Of a stretch of 64,000 bases of DNA, positions 17,428 to 26,623 are shown piece after piece. Origin of the DNA: Sphingomonas leidyi (lineage in GTDB: Bacteria; Pseudomonadota; Alphaproteobacteria; Sphingomonadales; Sphingomonadaceae); the NCBI RefSeq assembly GCF_011761945.1, contig NZ_JAASQV010000004.1, forward strand, positions 1-64,000. Direction: 5' to 3'. Below the pieces are notes generated by a model. The model did not search any database, was not told the origin of the DNA, and worked only from the letters and a program-made list of their open reading frames with translations. Positions within the stretch are counted from its first letter, which is position 1; each line of letters starts with the position of its first letter. The translations under genes and the position numbers were made by a program.

Positions 17428-17928
17428 TTATTCGGCGACTTCGCCGCAATCGGCCGACAGGAAGGTGCCGACCTGATGGTTCTCGAGCGTCATCGGCTGG
17501 CCCTTGTGCTCGAAGCCGAGCACGGCATCGAGCGTGAAGCCGGCGGCGGTGTAGCTGCCCTTGAACGACATCCTGCCCTTGGCCGGGCCATGCGCCTCGA
17601 AATCGATCACACCGCCCGAGGCCCGGTTGCGGACCACCGTCCAACCCGGCTGCACGTCCTTGGCGGCGACATAGCCGCCCTTTGCCAGCGTCTCGGCAGT
17701 GATGCAGCGCTCGGTCTCTTCATCCGCATCGCCCGTCTGGACGATCTTGTAGAGCCCGGGGCGAAGCGACCCGCCAAAGCCCTGGAGCGCCGGCTGCGCC
17801 GTCGATCCGGCACCGGCATTGGCGCTGGCCGCGTCCTCCTGCCCGCACCCGCCCAGCAGGCACGGTAGCAACAGCGAGAGAGTCGCGATCCGGCGCGCGG
17901 CCCGAACATACCCGACATTGTGCGTCAT
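17428..17928 (-). CDS. DUF3617-like lipoprotein
   Basis: 166 residues. The N-terminus has a signal sequence with a lipobox (LLPCLLGGCGQE), predicting a lipid-anchored periplasmic protein. The mature part contains LRPGLYKIVQTGD, ERCITAETLAKGG and GRMSFKGSYTAAGFTLDAVL, the pattern of DUF3617 proteins common in Sphingomonadales (a substrate-like 'G.Y.....' strand, a conserved Cys after the first third and one near the C-terminus). No function is established. The ATG overlaps the stop of the upstream small gene (TGATG), so the two are co-translated. Confidence 0.65.
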   Translation of the reverse strand: MTHNVGYVRAARRIATLSLLLPCLLGGCGQEDAASANAGAGSTAQPALQGFGGSLRPGLYKIVQTGDADEETERCITAETLAKGGYVAAKDVQPGWTVVRNRASGGVIDFEAHGPAKGRMSFKGSYTAAGFTLDAVLGFEHKGQPMTLENHQVGTFLSADCGEVAE

Positions 17929-18269
17929 CAGCAGCCGCTCCCTTCGCCGGAGCTGTCCTGGCTGGGCGATGCCGGCTGGCTCGCCGCAACGTCGATCGCC
18001 GTGCTCGCCGCGGAGTGCGCGAGATAGGCGTCGCCGCCGACACGCCCGGCAATGCCGCCGATCAGGCCCGAATTGCGCGCGGCGCGCAGCACGCCGCCAA
18101 GCCCGAGACCACCCTTCTTCTTCTTTTTCTTCGGCTTGCACTCGGGCGTCGCCTGGCCGGCATCGGCGGAAGCGGCCGGTGCCGCCTGGGGAACGTCCTG
18201 GACACCCGCCTGGGCGGGAATCGCGAACAGGATGGCCGCACAGGATGCGGCCGCGACGATCTTTCTCAT
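17928..18269 (-). CDS. Small secreted lysine-rich / glycine-zipper protein
   Basis: 113 residues with a signal peptide ending AIPAQAG. The mature region holds a lysine block (ECKPKKKKKKGG) followed by a glycine-rich hydrophobic stretch (GLGLGGVLRAARNSGLIGGIAGRVGGDAYLA) that resembles a glycine zipper, then a Ser/Ala-rich tail ending in Cys. AAGGAGAACC lies before the ATG at 18269. I do not recognise a family. It is coupled to the DUF3617-like lipoprotein gene, suggesting a joint envelope role. The upstream 246-bp gap (18270-18515) shared with the divergent GntR gene shows no palindrome that I trust. Confidence 0.6.
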   Translation of the reverse strand: MRKIVAAASCAAILFAIPAQAGVQDVPQAAPAASADAGQATPECKPKKKKKKGGLGLGGVLRAARNSGLIGGIAGRVGGDAYLAHSAASTAIDVAASQPASPSQDSSGEGSGC

Positions 18270-18515
18270 CACATGGTTCTCCTTGAACAAGGCGGCCATG
18301 CGTCGAACCAACGGAACAAGGGAGACGCGCAGAGCCGCGCCCGCGCCCCGTGGCAGCGGACCGGCCCTGGACGAAGGTTTCTGCGACCAATGCCGCCAGG
18401 GTGCGACGAAGCCGGCCGGCGGAACGGTTCTTGTTTGCCTTGTCCGGCATCGGGTTTGGGATAGGCTGGACCGAGAAAGGGCAAGCGATCGCCTCGACAG
18501 GAGAAAGAACCGCGC

Positions 18516-19259
18516 GTGGCAGCGCCTCCATCCCGGCCGTATGACGCGATGCGCGCGCCGCTCGGGCGCAACCTCACCTATGGCCTGCTCGACCGGCTGG
18601 GGCGCGCGATCGTCATCGGCCAATATGCGCGCCGGCCCTTCCCCACCGAGGCCGAGCTGACCAGGGAACATGGCGTGAGCCGCTCGGTGACTCGCGAGGC
18701 CGTGAAGATGCTCACCGCCAAGGGGCTGCTGCGCGCCCGTCCGCGCCAGGGCACCATGGTGGAGCCGACGTCATCCTGGAACCTGTTCGACACCGACGTG
18801 CTGCGCTGGCTGCCCGAGCGGCAATCCTCGGTCGACCTGCTCGTCCAGTTCGACCAGCTGCGCGTCGCGATCGAGCCCGAAGCCGCCGCGCTCGCCGCCC
18901 GCTTCGCCACCGACGCGGATATCGAGGCGATCGAGAAGAGCCTCGCCCGCATCGCCGCCGCCGAACAGGGGCCGGGCGACATGCAGGAGGCGGACATCGC
19001 CTTCCACGTCGCGATCCTGCGTGCCTCGGGCAATCCCTTTTTCGGCCAGTTTCGCGACCTGGTCGGCACTGCGATCCGTGTCGCCGGCCACTCGACGGGC
19101 CGCGCCGCCGCCATCGAGGATCCCGGCAGGGTGTTCGCGGCGATCAGGGCCCGCGATCCCGAAGCCGCCCGCGCCGCGATGCGCGCGCTGATCGATGCGA
19201 ACATGCCGCGCGACCGCGGCCCCGGCAGCCCGATCGGGCACCCATCCCGAGAAGGCTGA
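18516..19259 (+). CDS. GntR-family regulator, FadR subfamily
   Basis: 247 residues. The N-terminal winged helix reads FPTEAELTREHGVSRSVTREAVKMLTAKGLLRARPRQGTMV, a textbook GntR DNA-binding domain. The all-helical C-terminal FCD domain has ADIAFHVAILRASGNPFF, with the first metal-binding Asp/His pair, and a later His in RVAGHSTG. The usual last His of the AMRAHL motif is replaced (AMRALIDANM), so metal binding may differ. The start is a GTG at 18516 with AGGAGA upstream. It lies upstream of and parallel to a TonB receptor gene; it may control that or an acid/sugar-acid pathway elsewhere. Confidence 0.88.
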   Translation: MAAPPSRPYDAMRAPLGRNLTYGLLDRLGRAIVIGQYARRPFPTEAELTREHGVSRSVTREAVKMLTAKGLLRARPRQGTMVEPTSSWNLFDTDVLRWLPERQSSVDLLVQFDQLRVAIEPEAAALAARFATDADIEAIEKSLARIAAAEQGPGDMQEADIAFHVAILRASGNPFFGQFRDLVGTAIRVAGHSTGRAAAIEDPGRVFAAIRARDPEAARAAMRALIDANMPRDRGPGSPIGHPSREG

Positions 19260-19338
19260 GCGGCCCCGCAGGTCGCACCACCTTGCCGGACGCAAGAGGC
19301 CGATCGGTCACCATCGATCGCCCCTTCCCCATCGCAAC

Positions 19339-19356
19339 ATTCACTCGGTAGTGAAT
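19339..19356. promoter_or_regulatory. Perfect palindrome upstream of TonB receptor (candidate TetR site A)
   Basis: ATTCACTCGGTAGTGAAT has 7-bp perfect arms and a 4-nt centre, about 87 bp before the receptor start. Its half-site TAGTGAAT recurs upstream of the SDR gene (27385-27406), and a related half-site lies between the MFS and TetR genes (26624-26645). Confidence 0.6.
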
Positions 19357-19442
19357 TAGTGTTGCAAGCCTCCGGGCTTTGCGGCATCCTCGCCCGATCG
19401 TGCCGAAGAGCGCGTGTGGAGATGGATGTGGGAGGGACCCTG

Positions 19443-21698
19443 ATGGAATATCGTCCGTTGCTGCTCGGCGCCTCGGCGCTGGCCCTGGTCTGGAGCGGCG
19501 CGGCCGCGGCGCAGACCGCCGCCGAACCGGCACAGGATGCACCCGCCGCCGCATCCGCGGCGGACGCCGAAGAGAGCGAGATCGTCGTCACCGCGCAGCG
19601 CCGCAACGAGAATCTGATGACCACGGCGGTCTCGGCCTCGGTGCTGTCGGGCACCCAGCTCGACAACAAGGGCGTCGCCAATGTCGATGCGCTGCAGTTC
19701 GCGATGCCCAGCATCGTCGTCAACAATTTCGGCCAGGGCAACGACTTCAACATCCGCGGCATCGGCAAGGCCGAGCACAACACCCAGACCACCACCGGCG
19801 TGATCACCTATCGCGACGGCGTGCCGACCTTCCCGGGCTATGTGCAGGGCGAGCCCTATTACGACGTCGCGAACATCCAGGTATTGCGGGGACCGCAGGG
19901 AACGATCGTCGGCCAGAACGCCACCGGCGGCGCCGTGTTCGTCAACACCAACGACCCGGTCATCGGCGGCGGCATCCACGGCTATTTCAACCTGAACTAC
20001 GGCAACTACAACGAGGCCGGCGCCCAGGGTGCGGTGAACCTGCCGCTGAGCGACACCTTCGCCGCGCGCGTGGCGCTCTACGGCTCGCGCCGCGACAGCT
20101 TCTACAACATCACCGGCCCGAACGGCGGCCCCTACCCCTATGACAAGGGCAATGTGGGCATCATGGCCGGGCGGATCAGCTTCCTGTGGAAGCCGAGCGA
20201 CAGCCTGTCGGTGCTGTGGAAGACCGATCTCGGCCATCTCGACATGGGCGCCTATCCGGCGAGCCCCTATGCCAACCACTTCAAGACGCTGCCCGGCACC
20301 GCGACGCCGAACCCGAATTATCGCGACCTGTTCGACGTGTCGTTCAACGCGCCCCAGGCGGCGCGCGACGAGTTCGTCCGTTCGACGCTGAAGGCCGAAT
20401 ACGAGTTCTCGGGCGGAGTGAAGCTCCGCTCGGTCTCGAGCTACCAATGGGCCAACACCCTGTACCGCGCGGACCTGGACGGCACCGCGACCGGCATCAG
20501 CACCTTCTTCGACAGCGTCGACGAGCAGCAGGTCACGACCGAGCTCAACCTGATCTCGCCCGACAACCAGCGCGTCACCTGGCTGCTCGGCGCCTTCGGC
20601 CTGTGGAACGACTATTATTTCCGCAAGCCCTATCAGTTCGTCGTCGACCTCGCCGATCCGTTCAACCTGCCAACGGCGCAGTACAAGCTCCAGGGCACCA
20701 ACCCGACGCGCTCGCTGGCGGCGTTCGGCCAGATCGGCTTCGCGATCACGCCCAACCTGAAGATCGACGCGGGCATCCGCTACACCGCCAGCCGATCGAC
20801 CAACCATGTCGACGTGCTCCAGTACGGCACCTATATCCGCCAGGACCAGACGGTGAAGTCCGACAATGTGTCGTACAAGGTCTCGCTGGGCTGGAAGGCG
20901 AGCGAGAGCCAGTATCTCTACGGCTTCGTCGCCACCGGCTTCCGTCCCGGCGGGCTGAACGTGCCGGTGGGCCTGGGCCTGCCCGCGCCGTTCAAGCCCG
21001 AGGAAGTCACATCGTACGAAGCGGGCTGGAAGGCCAATTGGGCCGGCGGCAAGGTCCGCACGACGATCACCGGCTTCTACAACGACTACAAGAACTTCCA
21101 GGTCATCATCGGCTATCCGACCTTCCCGACCTTCGGGATCGAGCTCAACGTGCCCGACAAGACCAAGATCTACGGCTTCGAGGCGGAGACCGAACTCCAT
21201 TTCGGCGGGCTGCGGATCGATGCCGGCGTCAGCGTGCTGCACAGCGAGCTGGGCACCTTCTATGCGGTCGACACGCGCAACCCGCCGGCGGGCACGCCCA
21301 CCGATCCGGTGCTGCCGTGCAACCCGGCGACAGGCCCGGCGAGCGCCAAGTGCATCAACCTCACCGGCCGCCGCCAGACCTATGCGCCGAACTTCACCTT
21401 CAATGTCGGCGCCCAGTACGAGATCGGGCTCGGCAATGGCGACAAGCTCACCCCGCGAGTCAATTTCGGCCATGTCGGCGATCAATGGGCGACGCTGTTC
21501 GAGAACCCGGCGCGCGGCGACCTGCTCGAGGCGCGCAACATCCTGAACGCGCAGCTGGCCTATCAGCACAAGAGCTGGACGGTGACGCTCTACGGCACCA
21601 ACCTGACCGACCAGCATTATCCGGCGGCGCTCAATTCCGGCCTCTACTTCGCGGGGCCGCCCCGCCAGTACGGCATCAAGCTGCTCAAGACCTTCTGA
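19443..21698 (+). CDS. TonB-dependent receptor (no STN domain)
   Basis: 751 residues. Signal peptide ends WSGAAAAQ; TonB-box region EIVVTAQRRNENL; plug about 55-160 with DFNIRGIGKAEHN and IQVLRGPQGTIVGQNATGGAV; then a barrel ending in Phe. The ATG at 19443 has GGAGGG upstream. In sphingomonads this subclass imports varied organic substrates, often plant or aromatic compounds, not only iron chelates. Its position at the head of an acyl-CoA synthetase / esterase / SDR / GH1 island and the palindrome at 19339 suggest it imports the substrate catabolised by that island. The substrate is inference. Confidence 0.88.
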   Translation: MEYRPLLLGASALALVWSGAAAAQTAAEPAQDAPAAASAADAEESEIVVTAQRRNENLMTTAVSASVLSGTQLDNKGVANVDALQFAMPSIVVNNFGQGNDFNIRGIGKAEHNTQTTTGVITYRDGVPTFPGYVQGEPYYDVANIQVLRGPQGTIVGQNATGGAVFVNTNDPVIGGGIHGYFNLNYGNYNEAGAQGAVNLPLSDTFAARVALYGSRRDSFYNITGPNGGPYPYDKGNVGIMAGRISFLWKPSDSLSVLWKTDLGHLDMGAYPASPYANHFKTLPGTATPNPNYRDLFDVSFNAPQAARDEFVRSTLKAEYEFSGGVKLRSVSSYQWANTLYRADLDGTATGISTFFDSVDEQQVTTELNLISPDNQRVTWLLGAFGLWNDYYFRKPYQFVVDLADPFNLPTAQYKLQGTNPTRSLAAFGQIGFAITPNLKIDAGIRYTASRSTNHVDVLQYGTYIRQDQTVKSDNVSYKVSLGWKASESQYLYGFVATGFRPGGLNVPVGLGLPAPFKPEEVTSYEAGWKANWAGGKVRTTITGFYNDYKNFQVIIGYPTFPTFGIELNVPDKTKIYGFEAETELHFGGLRIDAGVSVLHSELGTFYAVDTRNPPAGTPTDPVLPCNPATGPASAKCINLTGRRQTYAPNFTFNVGAQYEIGLGNGDKLTPRVNFGHVGDQWATLFENPARGDLLEARNILNAQLAYQHKSWTVTLYGTNLTDQHYPAALNSGLYFAGPPRQYGIKLLKTF

Positions 21699-21707
21699 TT
21701 TCCTGCC

Positions 21708-21735
21708 GGCCGCCGGGGCTCCCTCTCCGGCGGCC
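21708..21735 (+). terminator. Rho-independent terminator after TonB receptor
   Basis: GGCCGCCGG (21708-21716) pairs exactly with CCGGCGGCC (21727-21735), followed by TTTCCTT. It lies 10 bp after the receptor stop and 31 bp before the acyl-CoA synthetase start, so read-through may be partial. Confidence 0.75.
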
Positions 21736-21765
21736 TTTCCTTCCCTCCGTACGCCCCAAGGTTTC

Positions 21766-23370
21766 ATGCAGCCCTACGGACTGACAGTAGACAAGTTCCT
21801 CGATCATGCCGCCAAGTGGTTCCAGGACTGCGAGGTGGTCGAGGCGGACGCGGGGACGGTCATCCGGCGGACCAACTATGCGGCGCTGCGCGAGCGCAGC
21901 AACCGCTTGTCGGGCGCGCTCGCCGCGCTCGGGCTGGAAGCGGGCGACCGGGTGGGCACGCTCGCCTGGAACACGATCCACCATTTCGAGATCTATTATG
22001 CGGCGATGGGCGTGGGGATGGTCTGCCACACGCTCAACCCGCGGCTGACCGCGGCCCATCTGGCCGCGATGATCGACGAGGCCGGCAACCGCGTGCTGGC
22101 GGTGGCGGCGGACCTGCTGCCGCTCGCCCGCGACCTGATCGCCCGCTGCCCGACGATCGAGCATGTCGTCATACTGGACCGGCCCGACGCCGATGTCGGC
22201 GCCCTCGGATCGCACCGGGCGCGCATCTGGGAGCATGAAGCGCTGCTCGCCGCGCACGGCGCGCCGGTGCCCTGGGGGGAGTTCGACGAGAATGCGCCGG
22301 CGGGGCTCTGCTACACCAGCGGCACCACCGGCAGCCCCAAGGGCGTGATCTACACGCACCGCTCCAACTATATTCACACGCTGCGCGCGTTGCAGGCCGA
22401 TGCGGTGGCGATCACCGCGCGCGACACGTTGCTGCTCGGCGTGCCGATGTTCCATGCCAATGGCTGGGGCATGCCGTTCGCGGCGCCGGCGGCGGGCACC
22501 AAGCTGGTGCTGCCGGGGCGAACGCTCGACGGGCCCAGCCTCGCCCGGCTGATCCGCGAGGAAGGCGTGACCGTTGCCGTCGGCGTCCAGACCGTCTGGT
22601 TGACGCTGGCCGACCAGGCCGAGGCGACCGGCGAGACCTTCCCCACCCTGGAGCGCGTGCTGATCGGGGGGTCGAGCTGCCCGGACGCGCTGATCCGGCG
22701 GCTGGAGGAACAGCTGGGCGCCGCGGTGCAGACGAGCTGGGGCATGACCGAGCTCTCGCCGATCGGCACGGTGGCGCCGCGCGACCTGCCCGCCGATGCG
22801 GCGCGCGGATCGGGGCGGCCGATCCTGGGGCTCGACCTGAAGCTCACCGATGCCGGGGGCAATGCGCTGGTGCCCCAGCGCGGCGTGCTGGGGCATCTGA
22901 AGGTGAAGGGGCACAGCGTGATCGAGCGCTATTTCCGCGCCGAGGCGAGCGCCCTGGACGCCGAGGGCTATTTCGACACCGGCGACCTGGCGATGATCGA
23001 CGAGGCCGGCAACCTGACGATCTGCGGCCGCGCCAAGGACCTGATCAAGTCGGGCGGCGAGTGGATCAACCCGAACGAGATCGAGGCGATCGTGGGCACG
23101 CATCCCGCCGTCCGCCACGTCGCGGTGATCGGCCGGGCCGACGACAAATGGGGCGAGCGGCCGGTGCTGATCGTCGAGACCCAGGGCAGCGAAGGCGATC
23201 CGCGCGCGCTGCTCGCGCTGCTGCGCGGCAAGGTGGCGGACTGGTGGATCCCCGGCGAAGTCGCCGAGGTGCCGGCGATGCCGCTGGCCGCGTCGGGGAA
23301 GATCGACAAGAAGCGGCTGCGCGAGGACTATGCCGAAGGGCGGATCGCCGGGCGCAAGGTGGGACGGTAG
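21766..23370 (+). CDS. Acyl-CoA synthetase (AMP-forming, FadD-like)
   Basis: 534 residues of the ANL adenylate-forming superfamily. Visible core motifs: YTSGTTGSPKG at 183-193 (P-loop), a TSWGMTELSP motif (A5), YFDTGDLA (A7), GRAKDLIKSGGEWI (hinge) and the catalytic lysine in SGKIDKKR near the C-terminus. It resembles medium/long-chain fatty-acid CoA ligases, activating a carboxylic acid as acyl-AMP and then acyl-CoA. With the downstream MFE-like dehydrogenase it could feed a beta-oxidation-type side-chain degradation. The natural acid is unknown. A weak AAGG precedes the start. Confidence 0.9.
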   Translation: MQPYGLTVDKFLDHAAKWFQDCEVVEADAGTVIRRTNYAALRERSNRLSGALAALGLEAGDRVGTLAWNTIHHFEIYYAAMGVGMVCHTLNPRLTAAHLAAMIDEAGNRVLAVAADLLPLARDLIARCPTIEHVVILDRPDADVGALGSHRARIWEHEALLAAHGAPVPWGEFDENAPAGLCYTSGTTGSPKGVIYTHRSNYIHTLRALQADAVAITARDTLLLGVPMFHANGWGMPFAAPAAGTKLVLPGRTLDGPSLARLIREEGVTVAVGVQTVWLTLADQAEATGETFPTLERVLIGGSSCPDALIRRLEEQLGAAVQTSWGMTELSPIGTVAPRDLPADAARGSGRPILGLDLKLTDAGGNALVPQRGVLGHLKVKGHSVIERYFRAEASALDAEGYFDTGDLAMIDEAGNLTICGRAKDLIKSGGEWINPNEIEAIVGTHPAVRHVAVIGRADDKWGERPVLIVETQGSEGDPRALLALLRGKVADWWIPGEVAEVPAMPLAASGKIDKKRLREDYAEGRIAGRKVGR

Positions 23371-23474
23371 GCGGCTCGGCATGACCGAGCGATGGCCGCA
23401 AGAGGGTATCGCTCACGCCGCCACGCCGCTCCCGAAACAAGGGGCCGATCGTCCCCCGAGACAAATGACCCTTT

Positions 23475-23502
23475 CGTCATCCCCGCGCAGGCGGGGATGA
23501 CG
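23475..23502. repeat. REP-like palindrome (CGTCATCCCCGC type)
   Basis: CGTCATCCCCGC - GCAG - GCGGGGATGACG is a perfect 12-bp stem with a 4-nt loop, 105 bp after the acyl-CoA synthetase. It is the familiar alphaproteobacterial intergenic palindrome type. Partial relatives occur at 50201-50228 and 58752-58778. It may act as terminator. Confidence 0.8.
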
Positions 23503-23536
23503 ACGGAAAATCAGATACTCGCTTGGGTTCTCAACT

Positions 23537-23636
23537 TAGGGCCAATCGACATTTGGGCGTGCGATGAGAGCCGGGCAGCCCTTCGCCGGGCAGCCGCATG
23601 GGGGACCGCCAGTCTCGCAAATGTCGATTGGCCCTA
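23537..23636. repeat. 100-bp element with 19-bp perfect terminal inverted repeats
   Basis: The left arm at 23537-23555 (TAGGGCCAATCGACATTTG) is exactly complementary to the right arm at 23618-23636. The 62-bp interior carries an 11-bp direct repeat (GCCGGGCAGCC twice, 4 bp apart). No target-site duplication is evident. It looks like a MITE-like or REP-like intergenic element, or a very long hairpin at the 3' end of the esterase gene. Confidence 0.7.
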
Positions 23637-23653
23637 GTCCGGCAAGGCGGAGC

Positions 23654-25282
23654 TCAATCGCACCCAGGCGCCTTGGGCGGCAGCTTGGGCGCGGCGAGTC
23701 CGGCGTTCCAGTTCCACGCCACCCCCACCGCGCGCCTGCGGCAGACCACGGCTTCATACTGGTCGTACATGCCCGGCATCAGTCCGCGCTCCGCCCTGGG
23801 GGCGTCGGCGATGTGGAGATAGTCGCGATCCTTGCCGAAGGCGGGCCACGCCGGCGCGTCCTTCGCGGCCGGGGTGCCGGTCTTGGCGAAGCTGGTCCAA
23901 TAGCCGAGCATCGCATCCGAGAGCGGGCGATCGCTCTCCGGCATGACCGGCCATTTCGGCGGCAGCGGCGCGAGATTGCCGAACACATAGGGCAGCTCGC
24001 TGGCGTGGAAGGCATGCAGCCCCGCCGCCGCCATCGCCGGATAGCCATGATCCCAGAGATAGACATAGGCGGGCTGGCCGATCGCCGCCTGCTTGCGGGC
24101 GAGCCGCTCGGTCGTCCAGCCATAGAGCGCGTCGCGGCTCGTCGCCAGGATGCTCTCCTTGTAATCCGCGGCGGGATAGAGCTTCAGGAAGCCATCGGCG
24201 AACTCGCCATATTTCTCGCGGATGCTCTTCTCATAGTCCTCCGCCGTCGCCGGGGCCTTGGGCGCCAGCACCATCAGCGAGCGGATCTCGCCCTGGTTGA
24301 AGCCGGTGAGGATCGGCACCGGGGCCTGCCTGCCCTGGTCGAACGCGTCGACCATCTGCGTCGGCAGCACCAGCCCGTCGACCACCCCGAACGGGAAGAA
24401 GCCGAGCTTGGCGGCGCTGTCGGTCAGCGTCTGCGCGTCCATGCCGCGCAGCGCGGCGAGATCGGGCGCCTGGACGCCGGCGGCGAGCATCGTGCCCACG
24501 GCCTCGGCCGAAGGCGCGCCGTACGCCTGCTTCTTCAGCTCGGGCATGGCGACCATATAGGCGCTCTGCGCGATCGCCTTGCCGAAGGTGCCGCGGGCGA
24601 GCGGGGATTCCATCAGGAACATCACGCTGAGCCCGCCGGCGGATTCGCCCGCGATCGTCACCCTGGCGGGATCGCCGCCGAACGCCGCGATATTGTGCTT
24701 CACCCAGGCGAGCGCCGCCATCTGATCGAGCAGCCCGTAATTGCCCGAGACCTTTTGCGGCGATTCGGCCGAGAGCGCCGGATGGGCGAGCCAGCCGAGA
24801 ACCCCCAGCCGATAGTTGATCGAGACGACGATCACGCCCTGCTCGGCCATCTTCCTGCCGTCGTACATCGGCTCGCGGCTGGAGCCGCCCGACAGCGCGC
24901 CGCCATGGATCCAGAAGAAGACCGGTGCCTTTTTCGCGTCGGCCGGCGCCCAGATGTTGAGCGTCAGGCAATCCTCGCTCACCGGCAGCGGCGCAGCGGG
25001 GGAATAGACCGAGACCGGCGTCTTGCTCTGCGACTGGACGCAGGCCGGGCCGAAGTCCCTGGCGTCGCGCACCCCCTGCCAGGGCTGCATCGGCGCAGGC
25101 GGGCGCCAGCGCATGCCGCCGACGGGAGGCACCGCATAGGGAATGCCCTTGAACGCGCGGATATCGCCCTCGCGCGTGCCGCGCACGCTGCCCGAAGGCG
25201 CGGCGACGACCGGCTCCTGCGCGGATGCGGTGCCCGCAAGCAGCAGGGCGGCGGCGATGGCGGCGGGACGGAACGGCTTCAT
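23654..25282 (-). CDS. Secreted type-B carboxylesterase
   Basis: 542 residues, alpha/beta-hydrolase of the carboxylesterase/lipase (type B) family. Signal peptide ends AGTASAQ. Catalytic Ser214 sits in GESAGG, the oxyanion hole in FFWIHGGALSGG (126-128), and the family signature SEDCLTLNIWAP is at 102-113. A Glu/His pair completes the triad (the likely acid in the GFNQGE region, the His in HASELPYVFG). It would hydrolyse ester bonds of an imported compound in the periplasm. The ATG overlaps the stop of the MFS gene (ATGA). The large frame extending to 25918 is an artefact of that overlap. Confidence 0.88.
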   Translation of the reverse strand: MKPFRPAAIAAALLLAGTASAQEPVVAAPSGSVRGTREGDIRAFKGIPYAVPPVGGMRWRPPAPMQPWQGVRDARDFGPACVQSQSKTPVSVYSPAAPLPVSEDCLTLNIWAPADAKKAPVFFWIHGGALSGGSSREPMYDGRKMAEQGVIVVSINYRLGVLGWLAHPALSAESPQKVSGNYGLLDQMAALAWVKHNIAAFGGDPARVTIAGESAGGLSVMFLMESPLARGTFGKAIAQSAYMVAMPELKKQAYGAPSAEAVGTMLAAGVQAPDLAALRGMDAQTLTDSAAKLGFFPFGVVDGLVLPTQMVDAFDQGRQAPVPILTGFNQGEIRSLMVLAPKAPATAEDYEKSIREKYGEFADGFLKLYPAADYKESILATSRDALYGWTTERLARKQAAIGQPAYVYLWDHGYPAMAAAGLHAFHASELPYVFGNLAPLPPKWPVMPESDRPLSDAMLGYWTSFAKTGTPAAKDAPAWPAFGKDRDYLHIADAPRAERGLMPGMYDQYEAVVCRRRAVGVAWNWNAGLAAPKLPPKAPGCD

Positions 25283-26556
25283 GCGGACCCCTTGGCGTTC
25301 TGCTCGGCGCGCAGGATGCGGGCGAGCGTGAGGAATAGCGCGATCGCGATCAGGTAGAAGGGCGAGAGCGTGTAGAGCGCGAGCTGGAGGCCATGGTCCC
25401 AGCCATGGTTCCGGAACCAGTCGCTGGCGGCGCCGACATAGGTGGGCCCGAGGCCGAGGCCGATGAAGTTCATCACCAGCAGCAGCAGCGCGCCCGAGAG
25501 CACGCGCTGGTCCGGGCGGACTTCCTCCTGCACCAGCGCGACCGAGGCGGAGAGGTAGAAATAGTTGAAGCAGTTGACGATGGTCAGCAGCACCAGCGCG
25601 AGCGGCCAGCCCGGCGCCCAGACGAAGGCGATGTAGAAGGGCATGGCGATGGCCAGCGAGACCGCCGGGCCGAGCGCATAGACGAGGCGGCCGCGGCGGC
25701 GGAGGCGGTCGATCACCCGGCCCGAGACGAGCATCGCGGCGCTCATCCCGATGCCGACGACGATCGCATACCACAGTGCGATCTCGGACAGGGTCATCCC
25801 CTTTTCGCGGATCAGGAACAGCACTGCGAAATTGCCCAGGCCATAAGTGACGAACTGGGTGGCGCCGCTGCCAAGCGCGGCGAGCATCAGCACGGGATGG
25901 GTGAGGAACATCCAGCAAGTGCCCCAGAACGGCGCCTTGGCGGCCGGGCGGGCGGCGGGGGCCGAGTCGGTCGCACCGCGCTTCGGCTCGCGCACGACGA
26001 TACGGACGAGGATCGCGGTGACCACGCCGACCACGCCGATCGCCACGAAGGCGTCGCGCCAGTCGAACATCGCGGCGATGGTCGCGCCGAACGCGATGCC
26101 CAGCGCTGCGCCGATCGGGGGCCCCAGGTTGAAGATGCCGAACGCCGTGCCGCGCTGGCCGGGCGGGAAAGTGTCGGTGATGATCGCATAGCTGGGCGGC
26201 ACGCCGCCCGCCTCGCCGAAGCCCACGGTCATGCGGGCGATGACGAGCTGGGTATAGCTGGTCGCCAGGCCGCAGGCGATCGTCGCGCCGCTCCAGATCG
26301 CGCAGGCGAGCGACAGGATCGTCACCCGGTTGGTGCGGTCGGCCAGCCAGCCCACGGGGATCGCGATGAAGCAGTAGAACATCGCGAAATAGAGCCCGCC
26401 GATCAGGCCGAGCTGCCCGTCGGTGACGTGGAGCGAATCCTGGATCGGCTTGGCGAGAATCCCGAGGAGCTGCCGGTCGAGGAAATTGAGCACATAGACG
26501 AAAGTGAGCGTGACGAGCACGATCCAGCGGCGGGCGCCGCTTGCCTGGGTTTCCAC
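25279..26556 (-). CDS. MFS permease (Spinster/ACS-like)
   Basis: 425 residues with about twelve helices. VLNFLDRQLLGILAKPIQDSLHVTDGQLGLIGG and VGWLADRTNRV are typical of the MFS group common in sphingomonad degradation clusters (Spinster-like). The chosen start is a GTG at 26556 because AGGGAGAGGA lies 3-4 nt upstream; the frame upstream to 26625 has no such site. Coupled to the downstream esterase and divergent from the TetR gene, it probably imports the hydrolysed product or exports a by-product. Confidence 0.85.
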   Translation of the reverse strand: METQASGARRWIVLVTLTFVYVLNFLDRQLLGILAKPIQDSLHVTDGQLGLIGGLYFAMFYCFIAIPVGWLADRTNRVTILSLACAIWSGATIACGLATSYTQLVIARMTVGFGEAGGVPPSYAIITDTFPPGQRGTAFGIFNLGPPIGAALGIAFGATIAAMFDWRDAFVAIGVVGVVTAILVRIVVREPKRGATDSAPAARPAAKAPFWGTCWMFLTHPVLMLAALGSGATQFVTYGLGNFAVLFLIREKGMTLSEIALWYAIVVGIGMSAAMLVSGRVIDRLRRRGRLVYALGPAVSLAIAMPFYIAFVWAPGWPLALVLLTIVNCFNYFYLSASVALVQEEVRPDQRVLSGALLLLVMNFIGLGLGPTYVGAASDWFRNHGWDHGLQLALYTLSPFYLIAIALFLTLARILRAEQNAKGSA

Positions 26557-26623
26557 GCTTCCTCTCCCTGACGGTTCTTCCGCCTTCGCCGCATCATGCG
26601 GGCAAGCGCGCGATACTGTCAAC

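Noticed and set aside
23654..25918. Apparent 754-residue N-terminally extended esterase
   Set aside because: The extension overlaps the MFS gene in another frame; the esterase has its own signal peptide starting at 25282.
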